Assembly (NCBI GenBank): GCA_016758965.1
Contig: JAEPRB010000012.1
Span: 264,521 to 328,520, forward strand
DNA length: 64,000 nt
Direction: 5' to 3'
Origin: Circinella minor
Lineage: Eukaryota > Mucoromycota > Mucoromycetes > Mucorales > Lichtheimiaceae
Numbering within the stretch: position 1 is the first letter of the stretch; every line of letters begins with the position of its first letter. The position numbers and the translations under genes were made by a program. The notes under the pieces are model-generated. The model made no database searches, was not told the origin of the DNA, and saw only the letters and a list, made by a program, of their open reading frames with translations. Shown piece by piece: positions 23,994-39,000 of the stretch.

Positions 23994-24462
23994 TTAAATA
24001 TATATATATATATATAGTTAACTAGCTTAAAAAAAAAAAGGGTATATATAAAAAAAAAAAAAAGTAGAGAGAAAGAGAAAGAGAGAAAGAAGCAAAAAAA
24101 AAAAAAAAAACCGAGTAATATTATTATAAAGAGTCACGACTAAAAAAAAAAGTTGGTTTAGCAGGATTACACACGCTCTCGTGGGGGAGAAAGGAACGGG
24201 GTTGTTGTACGACATCAAAAAGAAGGGCGGAGTCGATCAATTTTTAACCAAGAAGAAAGGCATTATAAGTATCCCAACTCCTCTCTCTTTTTTTTTACCT
24301 TTTCTTGTTTTGGACTATATATCTCTCTCTCTTATTATTATTATTATTATTTATTACTCTCTTTGTTTCCTCATATAAATATATATATATACACTCCTTC
24401 TTGTATTCATATTTATAGAAATAAAAAAAAAAAATAGAAACCGCGTTCTATATAAAAAAAAA
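23994..24462. promoter_or_regulatory. Divergent intergenic promoter region between the 118-aa gene and coronin
   Basis: The 469 bases separate two divergent starts. It contains long purine tracts on the minus-gene side (about 24040-24110), a GC-richer patch at 24165-24240 and pyrimidine tracts before the coronin start. No gene is seen inside; open frames here are homopolymer artefacts. Confidence 0.5.
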
Positions 24463-27400
24463 ATGAGTAGACGATTTCAACACGTGAATAAATATAGGAA
24501 TGTCGTGGGTAGAGTTGAAAAAAAAGAAGTAAGTATTCCTTTTTTATTCTCTGTAACCCTTCTTTTTAAGTTTTTATTGTTTTACTATCCTATATCTCCC
24601 TATTTTTGTTATATATATATATTATACTCGTGAAATATTAAGTAATCATATATATATATATGTTAATTACTTTTTTTTTTATTTTTTTTTAGCAATGGTA
24701 TGCTGATGTACCAGTAACAACAACATCATCTTCTGATAAAGCTCAACTTATTAAAGCAAGTAGAACTTCATTAGCTATTAAATGGTCTGGAAGTAAGTTT
24801 ATTCATTTATATATTATTTTAATAACTTAATATTATTGTTCCTTCTATTCCCCCCCCCCCACTCACCCCCCTCCTCTTTTTATCTTAAAAATAAACTCCT
24901 TGAAAAAGATTTCATTGTATATATACGTCTTTAAATATATATATATAAACTAATGATAATGGGGCTTATTATTATTATTATTATTATGTAGGTGGATCCA
25001 TTGGATTATTACCATTAGATAAACCTGGAAAAACATGTTCAAATGAAGCTCGTGTATTTCATGCACATGGGGCTCCAGTTAGTGATTGGGAATTTTCACC
25101 TTTTCATGATGATTTATTAGCAACGGGTGCTGAAGATGGCATGGTAAAAAAAAAAAAAAAAAAAAAAAAAACATTAATAAAAAAGCTACCTATTCATCAT
25201 CCTTTTTTTTTTTTTTTCACTCAATAAACTTTTTTGTATAATAGGTCAAATTATGGAATATTGGAAATAAAGATGAACCATCTTGTTTATCAACATTTTC
25301 AATTCCTTCAAGACGTGTAGATATTGTTTCTTTTCATCCTACTGCTGACCAGGTATACTATTATTATTGTTAATTATGTTTTGGATTATATAATTTAATG
25401 GGGTTCAAAAAAGATTATTACAACATTAGGAAATGAAGGAAAAAAAGTATGTGTTTGGGATGTGAATAAGAATGAAAAAGCAATGTTTGAAATGACAACA
25501 TCAAAAGAATCATTTCATTCATTTTCATGGAAATCGGATGGATCATTATTAAGTACAACTGGAAAAGATTCTATTACTGTATGGGATCCAAGAGCGACTG
25601 AACAACACGTATTGGTAAGTATAAATATATATATAATATATGAGAGAAAGGGATACTAAAATTTTAATTTCTTAATTATTAGACGGGTCATGGTCATGAA
25701 GGTATAAAAGGTTCAAGAGTTGTTTGGTTAGGTGATTCAAATTATTTATTTACTGTGGGTCAAAGCAAGGTAAAAAATAATAATAATAATGAATAGACCT
25801 TTTTTTTTTTTTTTTTTTTTTTTGTTCGATCAAGTTGTATTTAATCTATTTTTTTTTAATTTATAGTTTCGTAGTCGTGAATATGGATTATGGGATTCAC
25901 GTAATTTATCAACACCTTTAAAAAAAGCATCCTTGGATCAATCGACCGGTATTATGTTACCTCTTTATGATGAAGATACAGAAACAATGTATTTAATTGG
26001 TCGTGGTGATACTACCATTCGATCCATGCAAATTTCTGATTTGATCACACGACCTACCATGGATGAGAATATGGCATGTGGTACAATGACATCGATCTAT
26101 GGTGCAACACTCATGCGTAAACAATCCCTGCATGTTATGCAAGCTGAAATTGCTCGCGTATTGACTGTAGTAGAAAATGCTATTATGCCAGTATCTTTTG
26201 AAGTTCCAAGAAAGGTAAAAATAACCCCTTTTTTTATTATCAGTTTTTTTTTTTTTCTCTAACTTTTATCAATTTTTTTTTTTAGCAATATTTGGATTTC
26301 CATGCTGACTTATTTCCTGATACCAAAGGCAATGGTAAAATATTCTATTAGAATAATAAACAGTAAAAATAGGAATACAAGAAGAGTATGTGTGTCTGTG
26401 TGTTTTTTTTTTTAAGAAAATGGTAAACTTATGAAAACAATTATTTTAGTGCCTGGTTTGACAGCTTCTGAATGGTTAGCAGGTGAAAATAAATTAGTTG
26501 AAAAAGTTTCTTTGGACCCTACAAAATCAAAGAATAATCCCATAACAACGAGTTCAAATGGTTGTCAATCAACTACTGTCACCAAGGAAACCTCATCTAC
26601 TTCTGTCGCTGAAGATACTACTCCCAACACGACAAATAATGTTGATAATAAAACCGAAAAGACATTGTCATCATCCACTACAACCAAGGAACAAACACCT
26701 TCAGAATCATCTACTACACCGATCGCACCTTCATCACCATCATCATCGAATAAAAAAGAGGATAATCTAACAATCACTCACAGTAATCATCATGAAGAAA
26801 ATAATAAAAAAGAACAAGAAGAAGAAGAATCATCCAAACCAAAGAAAAAATTACCTCATTATGGTTCAGCCCATGCTTCTGCATTCAAATACATTTCTGG
26901 AAAACTTTATCATCCAAGTACTCATTATGATGATTTACATGGTCTTTCGATTGATAAAAGTGGTAATTTTGATTTGATTCAAGCAAGTACAGAATTGATG
27001 GGTGTTCCTATGTCTGGTGCCGGGGGTCGTGTAGGTATTATTCCAATCAATCAACCAGGTCGATTACCTACACATATTCCATCTGTATTATGTGGTTCCA
27101 ATGTAACCAATTTTAAATTTGATCCATTTGATCCTCGTGTACTTGCTACTGTATCAGAAGATAATTGTATTCGACTTTGGAGAATTCCAGAAAATGGATT
27201 AGAAGAAGATACGAGTGATGCATTCATGACATTAAAAGGTGAATATTTTTTTTTTTTTGGTTTGATCTTTAATATGTATATATGTCAATGTTCTCTTTTC
27301 TTTTTAAAAAAAAACTAATATATAATCGGGGGTGGTGGGCGGGATTAATCAAATGCATTAGATTCCTCAATGGATAAACCAAGTCAAATAGAATTCCATC

Positions 27401-28586
27401 CAAATGCCAATCATGTATTAATGAGTGTATCCAATGACTTGGGTAAACCATCAATTCGTATATGGGATCTTGATACCCAACAAGTCCAATTGAAATATTC
27501 CACTGGATCGAATCAAGGTATACTTTATTGTGCATGGAGTCCCGATGGTAAAAAATTAGCCATTCATGGAAAAGACAAACAATTACGTATTTTGGATGCT
27601 CGTTCTGGAGATATTTTGGCTCATACAAAATCACATGAAGGGATTCGTCCTTCACGTATTGTTTGGCTTGATGCAACACGTATTGCAAGTGCTGGATTTG
27701 GACTTGGTTCTATGCGAGAAATTTTGATTTTTGATATGGATAATATGTCCAAACCTATTTTGAAAAAATCGATTGATGTATCACCTAGTGTGATGAGTGT
27801 ATATTATGATCCCGATTGTGATATACTTTATGTAGCGGGTCGGGTAAAGTACACTCTATATATATATATATGCATGTGTGTGTGTGTGTAATAAAAGCAA
27901 AATAATTAGATATATTAACTAAAAAAATAAATTGATTTTAGGGTGATCGTATTATTCATACTTTTGCAGCAAAGGAATTGGAACCATTAGCAAAAATTGA
28001 AGGCACAACATTACAACAAAGTTTAGTATTTATGCCTAAACGACTTTGTAATATCAAAGAAACAGAAATTGCACGATTTTATAGATTAACACCTACATCT
28101 ATTGAACCTTATGGTGCACGTATACCAAGAGCTAGAGTATGTCATATATAAGTAAAAAAAAAAAAAAAATAGAGGGAGGGGCGGGTGTAGATATATATAT
28201 TTATTGAACTTTTTCTTTATATATAGCCTGAATACTTTCAAGATGATATATTTATTGATACACCTGATTATGAACATGCTGCACAAGATGCTAAAAGTTG
28301 GTTTAATGGAGAAGATAAAGAATTAAATCGTATATCTTTACAACCTAAAGATATGATGGCACTCAGTGATGCACCTCCTCCACCTCAAGCAGCAAGATCA
28401 AAAGCTAAATTTGAAATGGGTAAAAAAATGGTGAGTGATGATGAACGTCGTCAAAATTTAATGAATCGAATGTTTTCTTCAGCCAAACGCGTAGATGAAG
28501 AAGAAGAAGAAAAATTAAAAAAGGATCAAGAAAATCAAATACCAGAAGAAGATAAAGAAGTAGCAGAGGATGAATGGGATGATTAA
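24463..28586 (+). CDS. CORO7: Coronin-7-type double beta-propeller protein
   Basis: Twelve exons: 24463-24528, 24693-24792, 24992-25143, 25245-25352, 25414-25614, 25683-25769, 25867-26214, 26286-26334, 26417-27238, 27362-27843, 27942-28136, 28227-28586. All joins are in phase, giving 989 residues. The N-terminal MSRRFQHVNKYRNVVGR is the coronin leader, followed by WD repeats (SDWEFSPFHDDLLATGAEDG; VKLWNIG; KVCVWDV; TVWDPR). Residues about 408-515 are a Ser/Thr/Lys linker. A second coronin module then starts at AFKYISGKLYHPSTHYDDLH with WD repeats (FDPFDPRVLATVSEDNCIRL; IRIWDLD). The end is acidic (EEDKEVAEDEWDD), as in coronin-7/POD-1, and there is no coiled coil as in short coronins. Known members act in actin regulation and Golgi traffic. 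The start is the first ATG after a poly-A leader. Confidence 0.95.
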
Positions 28587-28695
28587 AAAAATTTCATTCA
28601 TTTTTTTTTTATTAAAACCCAACTCCAATTTTTTTTTTTTTTTAACATGTGTAAATATAATTATTACAATAACTTTTATTTGTTGTTCTTGGATA

Positions 28696-31600
28696 TTAGA
28701 TTGTGTTTTGTTCCTTGTTATTATTATTATTATTATTATTATTAGCAACAACAACAATACGAGTATCAAGCCAATGTTTTAAAGAATCATCATTATTAGG
28801 TTTTGGAGATGATTGACTACTTTTTGATAATGGAGATGGACGTGATGCTTCTAATTTTTTAAAATGTGTTTCAAATGCATTATAACAATATTCACCAATA
28901 TCATGCCACATTTTATCTCCATAGTAATCTTTTGGCTGTTCTTCTTCTTCTTCTTCTTCAGGTAGATTAGTATTAACCATTCGTGTAGGTAAGATACAAG
29001 AAGAAGATGCTTTGTTATAGTTTTTTTCTGCTTGTTCAGTAGCTTGTACTGCTAATTGAGTCCATTCATCATCATCATCCCAAAGAAAATCATCATCATC
29101 TAATGAGGATGATGGTTTTGTTGCAGTTGAAGTAGGTATAGTAGGAACATAATGATTTAATTGAGTTGTATGATTGTTTTTAAATGATGAAGATGATTGT
29201 GGTTTTTGAATATTAAAAGAAAGAGGTGATGTTGATAATACCCGTTGTTGATGATGTGATGTTGCAATTGGCAGATGATTCCTCATTTTAGTGCTATCTT
29301 GTTCATTTATAGGGAATGGTTGAGTGGTTGTATCACTAAATAATTCAATTGGACTATCATTCCAACCTTCTTCTTCTTCTTCTACTACTTGATACGTGGG
29401 CTCATAACCAACATGAGAATGATAATTATCTACACGCGTTGTACTAGTAGAATTCACTACTTTGCAACATGTATGTTTGCAACTTTTTATATTTCATAAC
29501 AATTAAAAAAAAAAAAAAAAGGGTTCCTATTATCAGTGTCAATGGATTGAAGTTTTGTTCAAAACAAATAATTTAAATTACCTTGTTTTGTCTTTACAAG
29601 CATGTTTACACCTATAAAAATAAAAAATAAAAAGATAATATTTAATACGTATTTTAAATTTTTTTTTTTGATTCTATTCTAATTCTATTTTTACTCTGTT
29701 GTGCGTTGTTTCTTTTTGCGAACTTTGGAATTTGTTGTTTGTTGATCCACTTGATGAAGGTAAAGGGGGAGGGGGAAAGGGCAAAATTAAATTATGTATT
29801 AGTTTTGTTACGTACACTTAATTTTGAATACTTGTTATTATACCTGTTATCCCTCGTTTATTACGATTATTATTATTATTATTATTAATCATCATATCAG
29901 GCGTATGTTGATCATTTGTAATGAGTCTTTTATCCATTGTTATGGATGGTGATTGGTTTTGATTTTTTCTTGATAGATTGAATGGATGTTCCTCAAAGTC
30001 ATCATTTTTATCATCGTTTAAAATAGCATTGTGTTGAAAATCAGTCATATAATTGAATTCATTCATTTCTGTTGCCGTGTTACCATAATCTATAACAATT
30101 GAAGGATCATATGACAATGATTGTTTTTCTTGTTGAACCTAATAATATATATAAAAAAAAAATTAAAAATAGGTTGTGTAATTTCCCCATTTTTAATTTT
30201 TTGAAAAGAATTAATTATTTACATGAACATGTTCTGGTGTATCTTTTTCAATGGTTGTGTTTTTTGGTAATGATTGGAAAGAAATAGCTTGTTCATTTCT
30301 ATCATGTGTTGAAAATAATGTTGGATCAAGTTCAATAGGAATGGATTTAGAAATATTTATTCCAACTATATATATATATAAGTTTAGTATGTTACATTAA
30401 GAAAATTCTCAGAATATTTTTTAATTTAGATACGTTACTATATTCTTCACTTTGTACATGGCATGTGATATTATTGGATGCACTTGTTAATGTAGCTCTT
30501 ACAGAAAAATATTGTTGTTTGGATTGTAATTTTTGAATCCTAAATTTTAAAATATATATATCCAAACAATCACTCATTTACTTATATATATATATGAAAA
30601 AAAAAATTTCATACGTACGATATTCGACGAAAATCAAGAAGATGTGTATTCGATTCAATCCAAATATGAGCATAAAAACCTTTTCCATATCGTTTACGAG
30701 GAATCTTTTTTGTATTAGAAATAGAAACGCCAACTTTTAAAGTAATTTCTGTTGGACGATTATCATTCATAAACTTGATAGTAATAGAATATAAAGTACG
30801 TATGCGATGTGAGGGGTTGTGAGATATATGTACGTATGATTATTATTAATTGTAGTTTTACTTACATGTTGGAATATCATATTAAATTGAGGAATGATAG
30901 AAACCGCATCTTTAACCTATCAATAAATATTATTTTATAAATCAAAATACGTATCATAAAAAAAGGAACATGTATATCCATGAAAAAAAAAAAAAAAAAG
31001 TATACTTTACTTGATTACCAAATGGAGGATTACGATGAAGAATCTAAAAAGGTACGTAAACAGAATAAATATTATAATAATCCAACCTTCTCCCTTGTAT
31101 ATACGTATATATATATATATAGTTTACCACTTCAATTCGAGAAGCTTCAGTTAAACGTAATTGATCCAATGTTTTAATCCCTGCTTTGGATAACATTTTA
31201 GCATATTTTGGACCAATTTTTTCAATTTGTCGAAGTGGATAAGATGAAGTTGTCCACATTTTGGCTTGTATACATCGATATAACTCTAATGTATATTTTA
31301 AACGAATGGCATCTTGATCATAAACACTACAATCAATTATACCTAAAATTATATAAAATCCAAACATAATTATTATAAGATATATAAAACGAAAAAAAAA
31401 AGATTTATATATTGGATGCATGATTACATTTTGCGATTCGAGAAGCATATAATAATATTTGAAAACTTGCTAATGCAAGTGAAGCACCCATAGTAGATGT
31501 ATGTAAAGAAATATCACCTAACACACACTAACGTAAGAGTAAAAAAAAAAATAGTTGTTTAAAGTTTTGTATAATATACAAAGTAATATAAATAATTAAA

Positions 31601-34600
31601 AAAAAAACCATGATAATATATATATATATATAATACCTGAATAACAAGAAAGATCTTATCGGCAATCGTAGCCACTTTACAAGATAATGGAAATCGAATA
31701 TTCACATTATTCTGTAATGCGTTCAAGAATGGTTTTTCACCTACTGTGAATCGCATTGCTTCAAACTCTTTGGCTTGTGATACAAGATTTAACTAAATTA
31801 TGTTTGCAAGATTTAAAAATAATTTAGTAGATATCGATATATGAAATGTAAACCATTCTTTTATATAGAACTAGTTATTTTTGAAAAGGGAAAAAAAAAA
31901 GATGAAAAGGTTTCATTTACCACATCTTTCATGGAAGAACAAGTTTCAGTCTTTAAAATAGTTATCATTGTTTCAAGTTTAATACAATAACGATCCATAG
32001 CTATACCATATGCTATATAAATTATAGTTTTGAATCTGTCAGTTGTTTTTTTTCGGTCATCAACTTTATATATCTTGATAATAATAATAATACTAAACCT
32101 GTAGGTTTCAATACATGAGTTCCATGGTTTGTATCCATTGTTGTTACTAAATCATTTTCTGTAAGCATTTTAATATTCTTTTTACAAATATCTTAAAAAG
32201 TAAACATATATTATTACATTTGAAATCATATCATTTCAGTAATAACAAAACCATAATTTAGTAAATAATCCAATCCATTGGTTATTGTGTTTTCCTACAT
32301 ATATACATACGTACCTTTTAATACTTGAGAAGGTATTAATGATTGAGAATCAAAAGATCCATCCTGTTCAATAATATAACGTGATGGATTTTTCTTAATA
32401 CGAATATATAAGAATGTAGATTGTAACCTGTACATAATAATAACACTTTTTTATTTAGTACGTACCACATAAATTGGTTACTACATAAATAAGAGATAGA
32501 TTAATAATTACGTACCATTTTATACATGTTTCAATATTAATTACTGTGCCTAAACAAATTTCGGTCATCATATGTTCTACTAAGTTTCCATGTAAACTAA
32601 AAAATAATTATTATATATACGTATTCTTAAATGCATTAGATAAAAGTACTTTTTTTTTTATATATATATTTGTTTGTTTAATGTTTCCTTATAAAAAATG
32701 ATAATGATTGTTTATTTAGTTATACTTACCAACTTTCAATATTATTGGATCCACACATGATTGTTTTATATCGTTGTTCCATATCAGGTGTTGTTAAAAT
32801 AACAGCACATCCAGAATCTTCAAGTCCTGGTCTTCCTGCTCGACCAATCATTTGTAATAATTCAATATCAGAATAATCCACCAATGCTCCATTTTGATAT
32901 GCTACGTATAATAATGTACAAAAGAAATGAGGACATATATAAATAAGATAATTTTTATTATGTTTTCATACTTTTGGTAGATTTGATAATAACTAAATGG
33001 GCTGGTAAATTAACACCTAATGCCAAAGTAGATGTTGTTGCTATTATATAGATATATAGTTTTATATTTAATAATCTATATTTTTTTCTTCCTTGTGTTT
33101 TATATCAAAAAAAAAAAAAAAAAAGGTAGAGTCATTTTCCTTACAAACAATACGAATTTTTCTTTGAATAAAAAGTTGTTCGACTAGTTGACGATCACTT
33201 GTTTCCAATCCAGCTATTTTATCAATAGAATCATTCTATGTTTAATTTTAAAAGTTTAATTTTTTTTTGTTGGTACGTAACATACCATGATGAAATCCAA
33301 CACCTTTCATAAGAAAATCTGCTAATTTTTTGTCTTTGATTTTTGATGTATCAATTATTTCATGACTGGTACTACTATATATATATATATACATTCAACA
33401 AAATGCTATAATATAAAGTTTCATTTAAAAATATAAATTTGTTACCCAAGAGATTGAATATTTTTTTGATTCATTAATTTAAGAAGGACTTCACATGATG
33501 ATTGAGCAGATTTTCGAGTAGAACAAAACTATATAGAATTTTTTTTTTTTTTTTTGCTTTAATACGTACGTATATATATTTGTTTTCTTATTTTACATAC
33601 ACTTACAATCAATACGGGTCTTCCTTTACTATGTTTAGTAATCATATCAAGTAATCTACGTAATAATTAAATTGATATAATTATAAGTTTGAGAGCCACA
33701 ACCTTGTCTTTTTTCATTTTCATTTATATAAACTTACTTCCAATCCATTTTACTTTCAAAACTAAACATACTATCTCCATAAAATGGAATTCCATAAACT
33801 ACTCTTTCTAATTGAACAGGTCGAAAATCTTCTGAAAAAGATATAGCTATTTATGAATAAATTTAGTTTTCGCCACACTCTTATTTAATATTATAAAAAA
33901 AAAAAAAATTACGTACCAGTAGCACCAAGCCAATCTGCAATATCTTGAATATTAGGTACAGTTGCTGAAACAGCAACATATCGAACTGTATGTTCCATAG
34001 TCTATTATTACAAAGAATAAAAAATATATATATATATAGTTCTGTACATGTTTGATTTCTACTCATTACGTATTATTATTATTATTATTATTATTTTACC
34101 TTCATACGACTAACACATGCTTCAAGAACAGCTCCACGTTTTTCATTTAAAATATGTACTTCATCCATCTACACAAAATATATATATTTTTTTCATTAAA
34201 TGATACGTAGACCCTCTGTGGCAATCCAATTTTTTTTTTTTTAATTGTGCTATTATTATAATCATTAATTACCACAAAAAGAGTAATATATTTCATTATT
34301 TCTTTATAATCTGTCCATCGTCGAGTCATAGAATCCCATTTTTCGGGAGTAGTAACACTTTTTATATAACACACATATATACATGGATAATAAATTATTA
34401 TTATTTTAGTAACAACAAGTAATCATGGCTGTTTTTTTTTTCATTATGATAATACGTAGTTACATAATATCACTTGTTTTAATAGAATCAAGAGTTGTAT
34501 AATCTGTATCTCCAGTAAATTCTTTACCTATAAAAATAATAAAATAGAATTACGTATTTGTCAAAAGATAGTTGGAAGGGGGCAAAGAGATATATATATA

Positions 34601-34812
34601 TACTACTTAACAACTAATATCCAATGATTTAAATTTTTTATCCCAATCTTTGGTACGTTCAGAACATAATGATTTTGTTGGTGCCATATAAATGATTTTT
34701 ATATTCTTTTCTTTACTATCCATGAAAGCACGAAGAATGGCCATTTCAATAACAGCTGTTTTACCAGCACCTGTTGGAGCTATATCATATTATCATTATT
34801 ATTGGAAAAAGA

Positions 34813-34846
<34 letters not shown>

Positions 34847-35735
34847 TATATTCTTTTTTTTCTTACCTGATATCACAAAGCTTGTAGCATCATATAATGC
34901 CTAAGTAAATATATTAGCTTTTGATAATAATACGTAGTAAAATAAACAAAAAAAAATAATAATTTTGAACTCTTACATAATCCATACAAGCAGATTGCAT
35001 TGGATTAAACATTGAAAATTTAAAAATGGATTTGTATATGGTAGCTTTACGTACATACGTAATAAAGTTTTAATAAAAGGCATCCATTTGATTTATATTA
35101 TACCGTACGTATAAAAATATTTTTAAAAAAAAAAACTTACGAATTTCATTCATGGATCGAAGAACAATATTTGAACGCATAGGTTCAATGTATATTCCAG
35201 TACCTTTTTTTTTATTTTATTTAAATCATATATGTAAACAGTTTTTAATATAAATAAAAGTTATTAAACGTTTTTATTTTTAAAATCTAAAATTTACCAG
35301 AATGAATAGGTCGATAATGTAACATGGATTGTTGAGATAATGGTGTTTTTCCTTTTCCTTTTGATAAAGGACTTTCTTGTAATGGTCGAGAATGATGATG
35401 ACCTCCAATAGTGTTCTAATAAATTTAATTAATCAGTGTTATTCTTTTGCCCCAAAGTTATGAAACATAAAAGTAAAACATACATCCATCACTTGTAAAG
35501 GAGTACGATGTGTAGTAATAGTAGGAGTACTTGAATTATTATTCATTGGATAAACAAAAGATTTATTTTCATGGGGTTGTTCTGTTGTATAAAATGGTAA
35601 TATTGTATTTCTTGAAACATCTGATTCATTTAATAAAGCTTCTTCTTCTTCAAGCCATTGACTAATACGTGAATTTTCATCATATTCATTAGATATAGTA
35701 TTTTGATCCATATAAATAGAAGAAGATGACGCCAT
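28696..35735 (-). CDS. HFM1: HFM1/MER3 meiotic DNA helicase (Ski2-like, Sec63 domain, zinc knuckle)
   Basis: A roughly 7-kb minus-strand gene with about 25 short introns; exon 1 is 35484-35735. Ski2-type helicase motifs appear in order. Walker A APTGAGKT is at 34757-34780, DEVH at 34154-34165 and SAT near 33960. The RPVQLERVVYG block is at 33.8 kb, then FCSTRKSAQ, GVGFHHAGLE and QMIGRAGRPGLEDSGCAVIL near 32815-32860. A Sec63 region follows, with PLRQIEKIGPKYAKMLSKAG at about 31.2 kb. Near the C-terminus spliced exons read TECKHACKDKTSCKHTCCK (29462-29611), the Cys/His knuckle that distinguishes HFM1/Mer3 from other Ski2 helicases. The tail is acidic and ends in a poly-Asn run from a TTA microsatellite. 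The family unwinds recombination intermediates and promotes crossovers, so it implies a meiotic programme. It converges on coronin with 109 bases between stops. Middle exon ends were not all mapped. Confidence 0.93.
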
Positions 35736-36048
35736 TGGATGTTGTGATCTAAATTAAAATCATGCATATAATTGTTACACAAGTGTTCAATTTTTTTTTT
35801 GGGGGGGAGGGAAAGGGGGTTTCAGAGTTTAAAAGTTTTACATTTGTTTTGTTGTACTTGACCACATTTTCTTTAAAAAAAAAAAAGTGGAAGGAAAGAA
35901 AAGTAAAAAAAAAAAAAAAAAAAAAATTCATTCTTATTTTCTTAGTTTTGCCTTGGTAACAATTCACACACACAGAAGAGAGATGATAATAATACAATGA
36001 ATACATTTCTATGATACAATAATAATAATAATAATAACAAAATGAATT

Positions 36049-39000
36049 CTATTTACGACTTAAAGTATCCTTGGCAATTTTACAACCTCTTTTCACTGAT
36101 TCAATATCTTTTTTGTTATTTTCACCTAACACTTTTGTAGCTGAATGAACAACAGATTCTTGTAAGAAAAATAGAATACCTTGTGCCAATGTACGCATAT
36201 CCACAATCTTATTAAATACATTGACAATAGATGAATCAGGTGAATTCTTGAGTTGTATAAAAATATTAATAAATAACATTTGATGCCATAATCGACCTTT
36301 TTGTCCCAATGTCATAAAATTAACACTTCTTAAAAGTGCTAATGATAAACATTCATGTGCTATTAATGCAGCATAAAATTTGGCAATATTGACAATACGA
36401 CTTGTACGAACAGTAGATCCATCACTTGTATCCATATTTTCAATCATACTACGTTCTAATCCACCTACTTCTTGTTCACCACATTCACGTAAGAAATCCC
36501 ACAAACAATATTGAAATGTCACTTTAAAAGAATGATTATATTCACATAATCTTTTGGCGACAAGCATATAATAGGGATTAAATGTTTTTTCCTAAAAGAA
36601 TTTAATAATAAAGTTAATATATATATATATATTTATATCTACTTTTAAAAAACACTCTATAGTATATATATTTTACTTACGTTACCAGTGCATTTTAATA
36701 ATACACGTGCAATTTCACGTTGTTGTACTTCACTTAAACCAAGTTTCATTAATTTTTCAAATGCATCAAGATAATCCTAATTGAAAAGAAATATTATTAT
36801 TATTATTATTTTTTATATATTGAATCCAAAATAAAGTATATTTTACCTCTGCACTCATCGTTGTAATAAAAATACTTCTACGAATATCTGTATTCATGCC
36901 TTGTTTTCTTGCTAATTTTAATAATGCTGCTTGCATAGATTGATCCTTTTTCAAATCCTTGGCCATTTTAACAGGTTTCTTATTTTTACTTTCGGTACCC
37001 ACCAAATTATCTTTCCAAGAAGCACCCACTAACCACCATTTACCCTTGGTTTCAATTTGATGAATATCTTCTAAACTGACACGTAAAGGTTCTGCTGTTG
37101 CCGTATTACGTTTTTTATCTAAACCATTTAAAAATCGTTTCATTTTCATCACAAGTTCTTTATCTGCTTGTCCAGAAGAGGTAGGTCCATTTTTAATCTT
37201 ATTATTTTTAATATTGGCAAGTGTTTCCAACATGAATTTATGACGTGTTCTAAAAAAAAAAAAGAAAAAAAAAATAGTATTAAAATTTTAGAGAGTGAAG
37301 ACTTCTTTCTCATCCCAAAATGAAATCAAGAAAAACTTACGAAATAGATTTAGGATCACGTTTTGCAGTTTCCTTTTGAATTTCATCAATAATATCTTTT
37401 AAAGCGGCTGGATCATCTGTACGTAAAATAGGACCAGCAGCTAAAATAATATATTCGTTAGATTGTCATAGTATATAACAAATAGTTTTTTAAAAAAAAA
37501 GGGAGGGGAAACCTTACTTTTAACTACTTTCAATAATAATTCAACACTATATTCATCCAGTTCACTAATCAAAACACGAATGACATCATATACTAAAACA
37601 CATGAAACTACTTGAAAGTTATATAATTCCAACAAAAGTGTCAACAAATTCTTGGCTTCTCGAGCACCTGGTGTTACTTCATCATTTAAAGTTTCACCTC
37701 GTTTTACAGCTTCTTGACATTTTTTATATTCTTTTTCAAATGTTTCTACTAAACTTTGAACAAAAAAGGCAGCTATATTTTTTATTTGATAAATAAGATT
37801 TAGTTTTATTTAATCCTTTAGGAAAAGTATATATATATATATATATAAAAAGGACACTTACCACAATCAACACCTTTAAGACGATAAATACCACTCACAA
37901 TAGTAGCATAAGATACAACAAATGAATCAAGAAGATTCGATTTTTGAGCAATAGAGTCTAAAATAATACTTGTAATAGTAGATGTTACATCTAATTATTT
38001 ATATAAAAAATAAAAGAGTTAGTTTTTGTGTAAAAAAAAAATTCATATACTAAAAATAAATGTTTACCATGACGAGGATAATTATCATAACATTCTTCAA
38101 TTTGTAATAAAATAGCTTCAATATTGCTTTCACTCAATCTGTTCAATTGACCTTGAAGTAATCTATGTAATCGTATTTGTTGTTCTGATTTGGTAGTAGG
38201 TGCTTTTCGTAAATGAGGTGGAACATATTTAGTAGCTACTGAAGCTTTTGGTGTATCCATAGATTTTTGTTTCTCCTAAAAAAAAAGAGTATTAATATTA
38301 GTATTCTCACTTTTTCATTTCTTTTTTATAATATATGCTTACCTCTTTTATTTCTTTTTCTTCTTCTTCTTCTGGATCAGTCATGTCTTCGTATTCTTCA
38401 GACATATCTTCATCATTCTCGGAATCATTTTCGTCAATCATTTCTTCATCCAATAACTCTTCATCATCTTCGAGCATATCCTCCTCCTCCTCCTCCTCAT
38501 CTTCTTCTTCTTCACTTTCATCAAATCCAGCAAATAAATCATCCATGGCCTGTAATAAATATCCATAATTAATATTCTACTCACATCTACAAAAAAAAAG
38601 TGTGTTATTATTACCTTTTCACCTTTTGTTTCCATATCTTGAATTTTCTTTTTTTCTCTCTTTTGTCTTAAATATTCTTGATCATCCATTTCATCATCAT
38701 TATCATCCTTGTTCATTTCATCACCCAGTCCACCCAGAAGATCGAATAATCCATCATCTTCCAACGCTTTTTTAAGTCCACTACCACTTTTTTTATTATT
38801 AACACCCAATTTCTTTTCCCAATAAGCGATATCTCGATCATCATCAGCAAAATTAGTTTCTTTTGAATTATTAATAAGATTATCTGCTTCTAAAAGTGAA
38901 GCTAATTGAGGATTGGATTTTGATAAGCGTTTCAGTTTGGATGCATCAGTGTCGTCGTCTACTGATTTCTTTGTTGGTGGTGGTTGTTTTTCTTTTGTTG

